In this document: positions 51,757 to 59,838 of the stretch, piece by piece
How positions within the stretch are numbered: position 1 is the first letter of the stretch
Layout: each line of letters begins with the position of its first letter
NCBI GenBank assembly: GCA_910584645.1
Contig: CAJUAU010000009.1
Location: forward strand, 62,001 to 126,000
Direction of reading: 5' to 3'
Length of the DNA stretch: 64,000 nt
Source: an uncultured Eubacterium sp.
GTDB taxonomy: Bacteria > Bacillota > Clostridia > Lachnospirales > Lachnospiraceae
Notes under the pieces: model-generated
Seen by the model: only the letters and a program-made list of their open reading frames with translations
The model's database searches: none
What the model was told of the DNA's origin: nothing
Program-made: the position numbers and the translations under genes

Positions 51757-51823
51757 GTGTGCGCGGAAGTTTACAAGCCAGGTTCAAATACTTGCCTTTC
51801 ATTTTGGCGCCGCTCCCCCTCAA

Positions 51824-52675
51824 TTATTCTAGTATAAATTTTGCGATCTCAACCTTATTCATGCTGTAAAGATGGATGCCGTCTACTCCGTGTTCCAGTA
51901 GCTGTTCCATCTGTTTTTTTGTGAATTCCAGGCCTGCTTTTTTTAAGTCCTCTGGTGAATCTTTATAAGTTTCAATCTGTGACATCAGACTGTCTGGCAC
52001 TTTTGTTCCAGATAATTCAATAATATTTTTAACCTGCCCAGCGGATGTGACGGGCATAAGCCCCGGCAGAATTGGGACTGTGATACCAGCTTTTCTGGCA
52101 TGATCCACAAAACGGAAAAACGTATCATTGTCATAGAAAAGCTGAGTGATAAGAAAATCTACCCCCGTATCAACCTTAATCTTAAGGTTGGCAATATCTT
52201 CTTCCAGCGAAGAGGCTTCCTGATGGATTTCCGGATAGCAGGCCCCGGCCACACTAAATGGAAAAGAGGTCTTGATATCCTGGATCAGATCGGAAGCATG
52301 GTTATAGTATCTGGCGGCAAATTGTTCGTCACTCATTCCCCTTGGCTGGTCACCGCGGAGTCCGAGAATGTTGCGGATACCGTTTCGGTACAGGTTAGTG
52401 AGAAAATTAGTAAGAAACAGTTTGTCCGGGATGGCAGCACAGGTGAGATGGGTCAGTGCCTCGATCCCGCACTGATTTTGTATATAAGATGCGATGGCAA
52501 AAGTATTTTCGGAAGTGGTTCCCCCGGCGCCATAGGTTACGCTGATAAAATTGGGGTGAAGTTCCTTAAATTGATCCAGAGCATCGTAAATTACGGATAC
52601 ATCTGTATCTTTTTTGGGCGGAAATACCTCTAACGAATAAACGGGTCTGTTATTATGAAATAAATCTTTGATCAT
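51824..52675 (-). CDS. metF: Methylenetetrahydrofolate reductase
   Basis: A 283-residue FAD-dependent TIM-barrel enzyme that makes 5-methyltetrahydrofolate for methionine synthesis or the methyl branch of one-carbon metabolism. SLEVFPPK with the catalytic Glu, TYGAGG, ALTHLTC, LRGD and DFLITQLFYDND are diagnostic. The RBS (AAAGGA) lies between the ATG and the T-run of a terminator at 52694-52734. No promoter fits in that space, so transcription must pass the terminator, probably from the tRNA-Trp promoter. No SAM riboswitch is seen. Confidence 0.95.
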   Translation of the reverse strand: MIKDLFHNNRPVYSLEVFPPKKDTDVSVIYDALDQFKELHPNFISVTYGAGGTTSENTFAIASYIQNQCGIEALTHLTCAAIPDKLFLTNFLTNLYRNGIRNILGLRGDQPRGMSDEQFAARYYNHASDLIQDIKTSFPFSVAGACYPEIHQEASSLEEDIANLKIKVDTGVDFLITQLFYDNDTFFRFVDHARKAGITVPILPGLMPVTSAGQVKNIIELSGTKVPDSLMSQIETYKDSPEDLKKAGLEFTKKQMEQLLEHGVDGIHLYSMNKVEIAKFILE

Positions 52676-52693
52676 GCGGGTAGTCCTTTCTAC

Positions 52694-52734
52694 AAAAAAA
52701 CCTTATAAACAGCCACAATGTGCCATTTATAAGG
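52694..52734 (-). terminator. Terminator/attenuator between tRNA-Trp and metF
   Basis: On the minus strand CCTTATAAA and TTTATAAGG form a 9-bp stem followed by seven T residues. The T-run ends only about 18 bases before the metF start codon. Confidence 0.8.
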
Positions 52735-52743
52735 TAATCACTA

Positions 52744-52814
52744 CAGGGGCACTAGGAATCGAACCCAGCTCTGGAGTTTTGGAGACTCTTATTCTACCGA
52801 TGAACTATGCCCCT
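52744..52814 (-). tRNA. tRNA-Trp (anticodon CCA)
   Basis: The minus strand folds as a cloverleaf: acceptor AGGGGCA/TGCCCCT, D-arm GTTC/GAAT, anticodon loop CTCCAAA with CCA at 34-36, and T-arm CTGGG/CCTAG. The discriminator base is G and no CCA tail is encoded. The anticodon stem has an A-C mismatch at its first pair (27-43) and the T-stem has a G-T pair. It carries Trp for UGG codons. Confidence 0.9.
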
Positions 52815-52831
52815 AAATCACTTACTTTCCT

Positions 52832-52860
52832 ATAATACAATATTTTAATAGAAAAGTCAA
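52832..52860 (-). promoter_or_regulatory. Promoter of tRNA-Trp (and probably metF)
   Basis: On the minus strand TTGACT (52855-52860) and TATTAT (52832-52837) have a 17-bp spacer. The start would fall about ten bases before the tRNA 5' end. Confidence 0.75.
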
Positions 52861-52909
52861 TCTTAAATTACTAAATGACCTGTAAAATTGCAAAACAACT
52901 TGTAAATAA

Positions 52910-53851
52910 TTACAAAAGGTTCATGGATCTGAGTATAAAGATCCAGAATGTCAGGCTGACAGAGGAGAACAGAGTTGTCAGTACAATGATACTGCTGGTG
53001 AGAACGGTGTCATTTCCGGTGTTTTTTGCCATGATATAGCAGGAGACAGTGGCAGGGGATCCCAGCATGATCAGGATCCCCATGAGTTCCTGGCTGCGGT
53101 AGCCAAGGCAGACAGCCACAGGAAGGAACAGGGAACAGATGGCAAAAAGTTTGATCAGGGTGGCCAGTACCGTTAATTTTCGTTTGCGGAAAGGTTTTCT
53201 GCCCTCAAATCCGGCACCAATGGATAACAGTGCCAGAGGAGAAGCAGTATCAGCCAGATAATTCAGACTTTTATTAGCAAAAGCAGGGAAATGGATGCCG
53301 GAAAATGCAAAGGGAAGCGCCAGAAGTATTCCAATGAGAATAGGGTTTTTAAATATATTTTTAATGGTTGTCCTGACGTCCGGTTTTTGGTCTTTATTCT
53401 GACCTTTCAGAGTGAGTATGATTACTGCAAATATGTTAAAAAGGGGGACAGCGCCCAGTATCATCAGAGGGGCCATGCCGGTGCCATCGTACATATTGTC
53501 GATAAAAGCCAGTCCGAGGATGGCGGCGCTGCTGCGATAGGATGCCTGGATAAATGCCCCCTTTTCTACTCTGTTTTTCATAAAGAGTTCTGTCAGTCCC
53601 CAAATGATGAGAATAGAAGAAAGGGTTGAAAAAAAACAGAACAAAAGATAACCGGCGTCAAAATTTCCACGAAAATCATTTTCTGTCAGATCTTTGAAGA
53701 CCAGGGCTGGAAGTGCTGCATAAAAAACATATTTATCTACGGATTGGATAAAATCATCTCCGATGATCCTGAACCTGTACAGGAGTTTTCCCAGGATCAT
53801 GATCAAGAAGATGGGCAGCGTGGCATTGAGACTGTATATAAAGTTATTCAT
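52910..53851 (-). CDS. AEC-family (auxin efflux carrier-like) transporter
   Basis: A 313-residue membrane protein with about ten hydrophobic helices. The N-terminal ATLPIFLIMILGKLLYRFRII and YVFYAALPALVFKDL are typical of the AEC family, as is the discontinuous-helix ALLSIGAGFEG. The C-terminal GSPATVSCYIMAKNTGND matches the conserved crossing region. Bacterial members export or import malate, malonate or amino acids, so the substrate is unassigned. It precedes tRNA-Trp and metF on the same strand, but these have their own promoter. Confidence 0.88.
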   Translation of the reverse strand: MNNFIYSLNATLPIFLIMILGKLLYRFRIIGDDFIQSVDKYVFYAALPALVFKDLTENDFRGNFDAGYLLFCFFSTLSSILIIWGLTELFMKNRVEKGAFIQASYRSSAAILGLAFIDNMYDGTGMAPLMILGAVPLFNIFAVIILTLKGQNKDQKPDVRTTIKNIFKNPILIGILLALPFAFSGIHFPAFANKSLNYLADTASPLALLSIGAGFEGRKPFRKRKLTVLATLIKLFAICSLFLPVAVCLGYRSQELMGILIMLGSPATVSCYIMAKNTGNDTVLTSSIIVLTTLFSSVSLTFWIFILRSMNLL

Positions 53852-54019
53852 GATGATTTAGTTCCTTTCTGCCGGCACTGCCGGCTTATTTAATCTTCTT
53901 CACAATTATAAACAGGAAATGGTTACTATGGCAAGAAAATCTTTTATCAGGATGTAAGTTGAAAGTTATAAAAAAAGAGGAATGCCATAGATTGTAATAA
54001 ATAGATCAGGGAGTGTTAT

Positions 54020-54433
54020 ATGAGTAAAAAAATTAGTTTGTTACTGGTGGCAGTGTTGGCAGTTATGCTTATCGCCGGTTGTGAAAAAGAGACAAAAAGC
54101 ACTGAGAGAGGTAAGGACTGGGATTATACGGTGGTGGCAGTCAGAGACTGTCCAGAGGATTTTCTTAAGGAACTTGAGGAGAAAAAGGTAAATGCATTTC
54201 AGATGACTTATATGGATGGAGAGTATTTATATATCGCTCTTGGATATGGGGAGCAGGCTACCGGGGGGTTCAGTATTGCAGTCCGTGGCCTGTATGAGTC
54301 TGGTGATAAGCTCTCTTTTGAGACAGAACTGATGGGGCCCGGAAAAGATGAAGTAGTAAAGGAGAAACCAAGTTATCCCTATGTGATCGTTAAAACAGAA
54401 AAAACAGACCGTGAGGTCTTGTTTGACTATTGA
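54020..54433 (+). CDS. Small lipoprotein with PrcB C-terminal-like domain
   Basis: A 137-residue lipoprotein. The signal (LLLVAVLAVMLIAGC) ends with lipobox IAGC, so Cys21 would be lipidated. The body contains YIALGYGEQATGGFSI and a closing YPYVIVK, the pattern of the PrcB C-terminal (protease complex-associated) domain. Function is unknown. It lies 57 bases before a membrane GGDEF/EAL gene on the same strand, with no terminator between. Confidence 0.75.
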   Translation: MSKKISLLLVAVLAVMLIAGCEKETKSTERGKDWDYTVVAVRDCPEDFLKELEEKKVNAFQMTYMDGEYLYIALGYGEQATGGFSIAVRGLYESGDKLSFETELMGPGKDEVVKEKPSYPYVIVKTEKTDREVLFDY

Positions 54434-54490
54434 AAAAAGTAGAGTTATGAGTTATAATTAATGTACAAAAGAGGGCATGGAGGTGATAAA

Positions 54491-55996
54491 GTGAATCGTA
54501 TTGTAAGCCGTATGCAATCTATTTTATACGAATGGCGTCATATGATCGGTATGGTGATATGGGATACGATTATTGGAATTTCTTTTGTCTGTGTGCTATA
54601 TATTGCTTTAATGAATCTGGATAATTATCTTGCTAAGATCGGCCTGCTTTCATTGGTGGCTGCCGTTATTCTGGCTTCTATCGCTGTTAAGTATGGTTTA
54701 TTTTACCGGAACAGAGGACGGGATGATGTTACCGGCGGTAAGAATAAAAGAGAATTTGAGAGAGTTGCTTCCCTGCTTCTGAAGGGAGAAGGAGAATTTG
54801 TAGTAGTGTATGCCAATATTGACCGGTTTAAGCTGATCAATGACAGTTATGGGGATGATGTTGGCGATATGGTGCTATGTAAAGTACATAAGATAATTGA
54901 CGAAGAGCTTCTTCGGTGGGACGAGACATCAGGAAGGATTATGGCGGATAATTTTGGCATGTTAATGCGTTATCATTCGCTGGAAAAACTGGATCACCGT
55001 TTGTCCAGGATCAATGACCAGCTTTCGCAGATCCTGGATGTGGAGGGACAATCCTATGGAGTAAAGATGTACTTTGGTGTGTATCTTGTAGAGGATAAAA
55101 ACACATCGGTGTCTGCCATGCTGGAGAGAGCCAATATAGCTTTGAAAAAGGTGGCTGGAGCGGCGCAGCATCTGGTTCATATGGGAGTTTATGATGATGC
55201 GGAGAGACAGCTTCTGGGCAGGGAAAAAGAACTTGAGATGAAGATGGAACGGGCTCTTAGAAATGGTGAGTTTGTGCCATATTTACAACCGAAATACGAA
55301 CTTGAGAATGAGACGATTGGCGGTGCGGAGGCATTGGTTCGCTGGGTAGACCCAGTGGAGGGAATGATTTTTCCGAATGAGTTCATACCTCTCTTTGAAA
55401 AAAATGGATTTATTGTGGAACTGGATCTCTATATGTTTGAGCAGGTATGTAAACTGGTGGAAAAATGGCATGCCAGTGGTTATCCGAAGATTCCGGTCTC
55501 TGTTAATATGTCCCGTGGACATTTTTCTGTGCCTGGTTTCTTTAAGCGGTATCAGCAGATTCTTGAACGGTATAATATTCCCGAGAATGCCATCGAGATT
55601 GAACTTACGGAATCCTTATTCTACAATGAAATGTCTATGTTGAAAGAGCTTATAAACAAGATTCACGATGCCGGCATGCTTTGTTCCATTGATGATTTTG
55701 GAAGCGGTTATTCCTCACTAAACATGCTGAAAGATGTGAAAGTGGATGCCCTGAAGCTGGATCGTGTATTTTTTAAGGAGGCGGAGGATGACCAGAGGGG
55801 CAAGAGCATCATCAACAGTGTGCTTCATCTGGCGCAGAGCCTCAATCTCCGCACGATCTCCGAGGGAGTAGAGATACGCTCCCAGGTGGATTTTCTGAAG
55901 GAGATGGATTGTGATTACATACAGGGCTATGTGTTTGCAAAGCCCATGCCGGTGTCGGATTTTGAGCAGATTGCATTTGCCGAAGGAACTAAATAA
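54491..55996 (+). CDS. Membrane GGDEF/EAL protein (probable c-di-GMP phosphodiesterase)
   Basis: A 501-residue protein with two membrane helices (about 18-40 and 48-68). A degenerate GGDEF domain follows, where the signature reads RIMADNF, so it is unlikely to make c-di-GMP. The EAL domain looks complete: AEALVRW, NMSR, ELTESLFYN, IDDFGSGYSSL with KLDRVF, and EGVE...QGYVFAKPM. It would hydrolyse c-di-GMP in the cytoplasm, perhaps with GTP binding at the GGDEF domain as a switch. The GTG at 54491 is chosen because GGAGGTGA lies just upstream. Confidence 0.9.
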   Translation: MNRIVSRMQSILYEWRHMIGMVIWDTIIGISFVCVLYIALMNLDNYLAKIGLLSLVAAVILASIAVKYGLFYRNRGRDDVTGGKNKREFERVASLLLKGEGEFVVVYANIDRFKLINDSYGDDVGDMVLCKVHKIIDEELLRWDETSGRIMADNFGMLMRYHSLEKLDHRLSRINDQLSQILDVEGQSYGVKMYFGVYLVEDKNTSVSAMLERANIALKKVAGAAQHLVHMGVYDDAERQLLGREKELEMKMERALRNGEFVPYLQPKYELENETIGGAEALVRWVDPVEGMIFPNEFIPLFEKNGFIVELDLYMFEQVCKLVEKWHASGYPKIPVSVNMSRGHFSVPGFFKRYQQILERYNIPENAIEIELTESLFYNEMSMLKELINKIHDAGMLCSIDDFGSGYSSLNMLKDVKVDALKLDRVFFKEAEDDQRGKSIINSVLHLAQSLNLRTISEGVEIRSQVDFLKEMDCDYIQGYVFAKPMPVSDFEQIAFAEGTK

Positions 55997-56002
55997 AATC
56001 CT

Positions 56003-56027
56003 AGCTCGACGGCACCAATTTGAACCC
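56003..56027 (+). repeat. REP-like post-stop sequence (AGCTCGACGG + CCAATTTGAACCC)
   Basis: Seven bases after the EAL stop lies AGCTCGACGG followed by CACCAATTTGAACCC. The latter matches 8186-8200 at 13 contiguous bases. The right arm is degenerate here. Confidence 0.45.
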
Positions 56028-56053
56028 TGCCTCCGACTTGTGATTACGGATGC

Positions 56054-56107
56054 AAAAGACTTCACAGATCAAGTCAGCATAGTTCTGACGATGTGTGAAG
56101 TCTTTTT
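56054..56107. terminator. Terminator between convergent EAL and hypothetical genes
   Basis: AAAGACTTCACA (56055-56066) pairs with TGTGAAGTCTTT (56094-56105), with an inner GTCAG/CTGAC helix and a T-run. Confidence 0.85.
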
Positions 56108-56140
56108 TGAGTGCCAATACGACACTGTTAAAACCTAAGA

Positions 56141-56539
56141 TTAATAATACAGGCGTTTCCGGTTTCGATAGCGGTTACGCCGATAGAGAATTTCGTGATA
56201 CAGAAGTATTTCTACCAGTTCCTGAATATGTTTATTATCCATAGGGAAGGTGTCGGGAGATTTATCATTACATTTTTTTAGTATTTTATGTGCCAGCTGC
56301 TGGAGAGATATTTTATCCGGATAGGAGTCAAATATAAAGCTGCCATCATATTCCAGCTGGTCGCATTCATCATCGATCAATTCCTGGATGGGATTGCATA
56401 TGTCAGGGTACAGGTACTTGAGATAAGAGTAGTCATTTTCCATTTCCCAGAGTTTACCGGCACCGAAGACGGGCTGCATCGAGGGAATGGCAGGCTGTCC
56501 GAACCAGTAATCCTGTGGGGGAAGTTCCATATGATTCAT
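56141..56539 (-). CDS. Conserved hypothetical protein
   Basis: A 132-residue soluble protein. The N terminus is Pro/aromatic-rich (ELPPQDYWFGQPAIPSMQP). A helical part has YLYPDICNPIQELIDDECDQLEYDGSFIFDSYPDK. The end is very basic (YRRNRYRNRKRLYY). I associate this general pattern (conserved DDECDQLEYDGS) with Lachnospiraceae proteins of unknown role, possibly sporulation-related, but cannot prove it. RBS AAAGGA lies eight bases upstream. Confidence 0.65.
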   Translation of the reverse strand: MNHMELPPQDYWFGQPAIPSMQPVFGAGKLWEMENDYSYLKYLYPDICNPIQELIDDECDQLEYDGSFIFDSYPDKISLQQLAHKILKKCNDKSPDTFPMDNKHIQELVEILLYHEILYRRNRYRNRKRLYY

Positions 56540-56619
56540 AAAGTGTTCCTTTCGTTCACTGTATTAATATTAATATATGCCGGAGAGATCAGATGTGATA
56601 AATTTACCAGTGTCCTCTC

Positions 56620-56648
56620 TTGCCCTGCTGTGTTAACTATGATATGAT
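56620..56648 (+). promoter_or_regulatory. Promoter for the 842-residue membrane protein gene
   Basis: TTGCCC (56620-56625) and TATGAT (56643-56648) with a 17-bp spacer, 40 bp before the start codon. Confidence 0.5.
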
Positions 56649-56688
56649 GTAACATACAGGGATTAGATAATAAGGAGCATAGATTCAT

Positions 56689-59217
56689 ATGGTTAAATAT
56701 TTGTATAAGACGATCGTTCTAATGGTGTTTTTCGCTGCCGCCTTGTTTTTTTTCGGGCAGCGGCTTGAGAGTGATGTGTATGAAGAAGGGATCGTAGTAA
56801 ACATGGGGAAGGAAAGCCTGCCCTATCTCACGCTGACCTCCCAGAATATAAAGATGAACCGGTTGTATGGCTACAATGGGCCGATTGAGGATAACATTGT
56901 AAGGGAATCCATAACGCCTTTGGATACCAGCAAAAAATTAAAGATCAACATCAGCAAGGGTGAAGTAAGGCTGTCTAAACTTCATTATGATGTGGTGGAC
57001 AAGTCCAATGGTGATGTCTACTATTCAGGAGATGTGAATGCTATCGATGCCGGGATCCGGGAATTGGAGATTTTTCTTGATTATGGTTTTAAGACAAGTA
57101 CAGAATACATTTTAGCCCTGACTGCTACCACAGATACGGGAAGAAAGGTTCATTATTTTACGAGATTAAAATATTATACAGAAGATTCCAGCCTATCCCA
57201 AAAGCTGCAGTTTGCCATGAAATTCCATGAGGATACCTTTAATAAATCCAAAGCAGAAGAGCTTGGACGGTATCTGGAACCAGACGGTACGGCGGCCAAT
57301 GACTCACTGGCTACGGTGAATATCAAGTCAGACAGCGATCTTGTCACATGGGGGAGATTGTCGCCGAAGAAGATTTCGGAAGCGGTTCCTATAGTAAAAG
57401 AGTATAATATGGAGACAGCATGCTTTCAGCTGAATTATTTTGTGGAGGGAAAGACTTCTTCCGGAAAAGAGAGGTTTCGGGTGAATGAATTTTACCGGGT
57501 GCGTTATGCTTCCGGCAATAGTTATCTGTTGAATTTCGAGCGGAGTATGGAGGCGGTATTCGATCCTGGATTTACCAGTGTCCAGAAAAACCAGATCAAG
57601 ATCGGCATAACCAATGAGACTGATATGGGAATTCTGGAACATGAGAAAACACAAACCTTGTACTTTGCCAGGGGCGGTGATCTTTATCAATATGATATGG
57701 ATAAAAAGAAGAACACCATCACAAAGATCTATTCTTCTTTCAGCCAGAACGCCTCTTATGAATACCAGGAGACAGGAGAGCAGGGAATCCGGCTGTTAAA
57801 GACAGATGAAGAAGGTGATCTGTATTTTGCGGTGTATGGATACTTCCCCCGGGGCCAGTACGAGGGCAAGGTGGCTATCGTTCTCTATAAATATGATCTG
57901 GGAGAGAACAAATTAAATGAACTGGTCTATCTTCCAATGGATACGACCTATCAGCAGCTGAGACAGGACTTTAACAGCTATGGTTATGTCAGCGAGCGGA
58001 ATGTTTATTATTTCATGGTGGCAAATGTGGTTTATTCTTATAATATGGAAGCCAGACGGCTCACGAAGATCGCGGAAAATGTAACAGACCAGGGATTTAA
58101 GGTGATGCGTCATAGCAACTGTTATGTGTGGTCGGACTCACTGGAAAAGGGGTATGGCGAAGAGATCACGGTCTTCCATCTGGAGACAGAGAAAAAGGTC
58201 GTTATTCCGAAAGCAGCAGAGGGAGAATATGTCCGCCTGCTGGGGGTCATCAACGATGATGTGATATATGGTTATGTGAAAAAGAAGGATATTGCAAGTA
58301 CTAAAGTAGGGGAACCGCTGATACCCTGTTATAAAATGGTGATCGCTGACAACGAGGGAAATGTGTCGAAGTCTTATAGCAGAAAGAACTTGTATGTTAC
58401 TGATGTCCGGGTGGAGGGGAACGTGATGACCCTGTCGAGGGTAAGGAAGGAAAAAGGCAGTGGTTTCCGTAAGATATCGGATGACAGTATTCTGAATCAG
58501 GCAGAAGAAAAAGTTCCAGCCTATTCCCTAAAGACCAGGGTCACTTCAGCCACGCTTACAGAATGGTATATCGGATTTCCGGCCACCTTTGCTATTGACA
58601 CAGTTCCAGCTTATAAAGTGGCGGAAGAAGAGCTGATAACCGGCGGGCGTTCTGTGCATCTGGATGACTTGAAAGTGCCAAAGTATTATGTATACGCCTT
58701 AGGAAAGATCACAGGAGCCTATGAGAATCCAGCAGAGGCAGTTCTTCGTGCAGATGAGCAGATGGGAGTGGTGGTTTCTGGGAGCCACAAGATCATGTGG
58801 GAGCGGAGCGGCAGCTTTCTGATGAACAGTATAGCGGGAATAGAGATGTGCCAGATCTCTAATAAGATTTCTAATCTGGCAGCATGTACCTATATGGTAT
58901 TGAAAGCAAATCATTTTTCCATATCGCCACAGAAACTTTCTGCAAAGAAACAGTCTATTTACCAGATGTTTCAGCAATATATGAGTGAACCGGTGGACCT
59001 GAGCGGTGTTACTCTGGAACAGGCATTATATTTTGTGAGCAGTGATAAGTATGTGATTGGGATGACTGGAAACTCTACAGCTGTAGTTATATCTGGTTAT
59101 GATACGAAGACAGTGACGGTGTATAATCCCCAGAGCGGAAAACGGGAAACTTTTAGCCGGACACAGGCGGAGGAAATGTTTAAGAATGCGGGAAACCGGT
59201 TTGTCAGTTATCTGTGA
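56689..59217 (+). CDS. Large extracellular membrane-anchored protein with degenerate C39-like peptidase domain
   Basis: An 842-residue protein with one N-terminal membrane helix (IVLMVFFAAALFFFGQ), the rest outside. Residues about 40-300 are beta-rich domains. Residues about 305-630 look like beta-propeller strands (TLYFARGGDLYQYD, GDLYFAVYGYFP, NVVYSYNMEARRL). The C-terminal 150 residues resemble C39-type papain-fold peptidases: NLAACTYMVLKANH with C733, a LSGVTLEQALYFV helix, and VVISGYDTKTVTVYNPQSG. The position of the catalytic His is Thr797 (NSTAVVISGYD), so activity is unlikely. I do not recognise a named whole-length family. The neighbour cdd begins 52 bases downstream. Confidence 0.7.
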   Translation: MVKYLYKTIVLMVFFAAALFFFGQRLESDVYEEGIVVNMGKESLPYLTLTSQNIKMNRLYGYNGPIEDNIVRESITPLDTSKKLKINISKGEVRLSKLHYDVVDKSNGDVYYSGDVNAIDAGIRELEIFLDYGFKTSTEYILALTATTDTGRKVHYFTRLKYYTEDSSLSQKLQFAMKFHEDTFNKSKAEELGRYLEPDGTAANDSLATVNIKSDSDLVTWGRLSPKKISEAVPIVKEYNMETACFQLNYFVEGKTSSGKERFRVNEFYRVRYASGNSYLLNFERSMEAVFDPGFTSVQKNQIKIGITNETDMGILEHEKTQTLYFARGGDLYQYDMDKKKNTITKIYSSFSQNASYEYQETGEQGIRLLKTDEEGDLYFAVYGYFPRGQYEGKVAIVLYKYDLGENKLNELVYLPMDTTYQQLRQDFNSYGYVSERNVYYFMVANVVYSYNMEARRLTKIAENVTDQGFKVMRHSNCYVWSDSLEKGYGEEITVFHLETEKKVVIPKAAEGEYVRLLGVINDDVIYGYVKKKDIASTKVGEPLIPCYKMVIADNEGNVSKSYSRKNLYVTDVRVEGNVMTLSRVRKEKGSGFRKISDDSILNQAEEKVPAYSLKTRVTSATLTEWYIGFPATFAIDTVPAYKVAEEELITGGRSVHLDDLKVPKYYVYALGKITGAYENPAEAVLRADEQMGVVVSGSHKIMWERSGSFLMNSIAGIEMCQISNKISNLAACTYMVLKANHFSISPQKLSAKKQSIYQMFQQYMSEPVDLSGVTLEQALYFVSSDKYVIGMTGNSTAVVISGYDTKTVTVYNPQSGKRETFSRTQAEEMFKNAGNRFVSYL

Positions 59218-59269
59218 TGTTTGTGCAAAAGGGATATTTTATGGCTGATTATAGAAGGAGAAATAATAT

Positions 59270-59683
59270 ATGAAGGATGAGAAGGAATTGCTTCACCAGG
59301 CGCTGGAAGCCAGGGAGAAGGCATATAGCCCCTATTCCGGTTTTGGCGTGGGGGCAGCACTTTTGACAAAAGATGGGATGGTTTATACGGGCTGCAATAT
59401 AGAAAACTCTGCCTTTACCCCTACCTGTTGTGCTGAGAGGACCGCCTTTTTTAAGGCGGTCAGTGAGGGTAAGAAGGAGTTTAGCCGCATTGCTGTTGCC
59501 GGAGGATATATGGGGAAGCCTTTGGAAAGGATCGTGCCCTGCGGTGTTTGCCTGCAGGTTATGATGGAGTTTTGTGATCCCCAGGGGTTTGAGCTGGTAC
59601 TGGCAGTCTCTGAAGAGGATTATGAGGTGAGGCGTCTGGCGGAGCTTCTTCCCTATGGTTTTTCACTGGCACCCACATCTTAA
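59270..59683 (+). CDS. cdd: Cytidine deaminase
   Basis: A 137-residue homotetrameric zinc enzyme that deaminates cytidine and deoxycytidine in pyrimidine salvage. The zinc site is CAE (Cys and catalytic Glu) and PCGVCLQ. AYSPYSGFGVGAALLTKDG and GCNIENSAFTPT are the substrate-binding segments. AGAAGGAG lies upstream. A 155-bp gap with small hairpins precedes the next gene. Confidence 0.97.
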   Translation: MKDEKELLHQALEAREKAYSPYSGFGVGAALLTKDGMVYTGCNIENSAFTPTCCAERTAFFKAVSEGKKEFSRIAVAGGYMGKPLERIVPCGVCLQVMMEFCDPQGFELVLAVSEEDYEVRRLAELLPYGFSLAPTS

Positions 59684-59838
59684 GAAAAGGAAGGAGCAGA
59701 AGAGTGAAAAATAAATTTTTCGCTCGGCAGGTTTGTGACTACGCGCTGCAAAGCCATAGTATGGCGTGCACAAACGTTGCTTAATGCGCAATAAAGCAAA
59801 GGTGAACAGGATTCACCTTGCAGAAATGAGGAGAAAAA
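59684..59838. other. Intergenic hairpins between cdd and the rRNA methyltransferase gene
   Basis: GCCATA/TATGGC (around 59753-59765) and AGGTGAA/TTCACCT (around 59801-59818) are small perfect stems without T-runs, like those inside the ribosomal operon. Confidence 0.45.

Noticed and set aside
52676..52740. SAM or T-box riboswitch controlling metF
   Set aside because: The space between tRNA-Trp and metF holds only the terminator stem; there is no SAM-I core and no T-box sequence.
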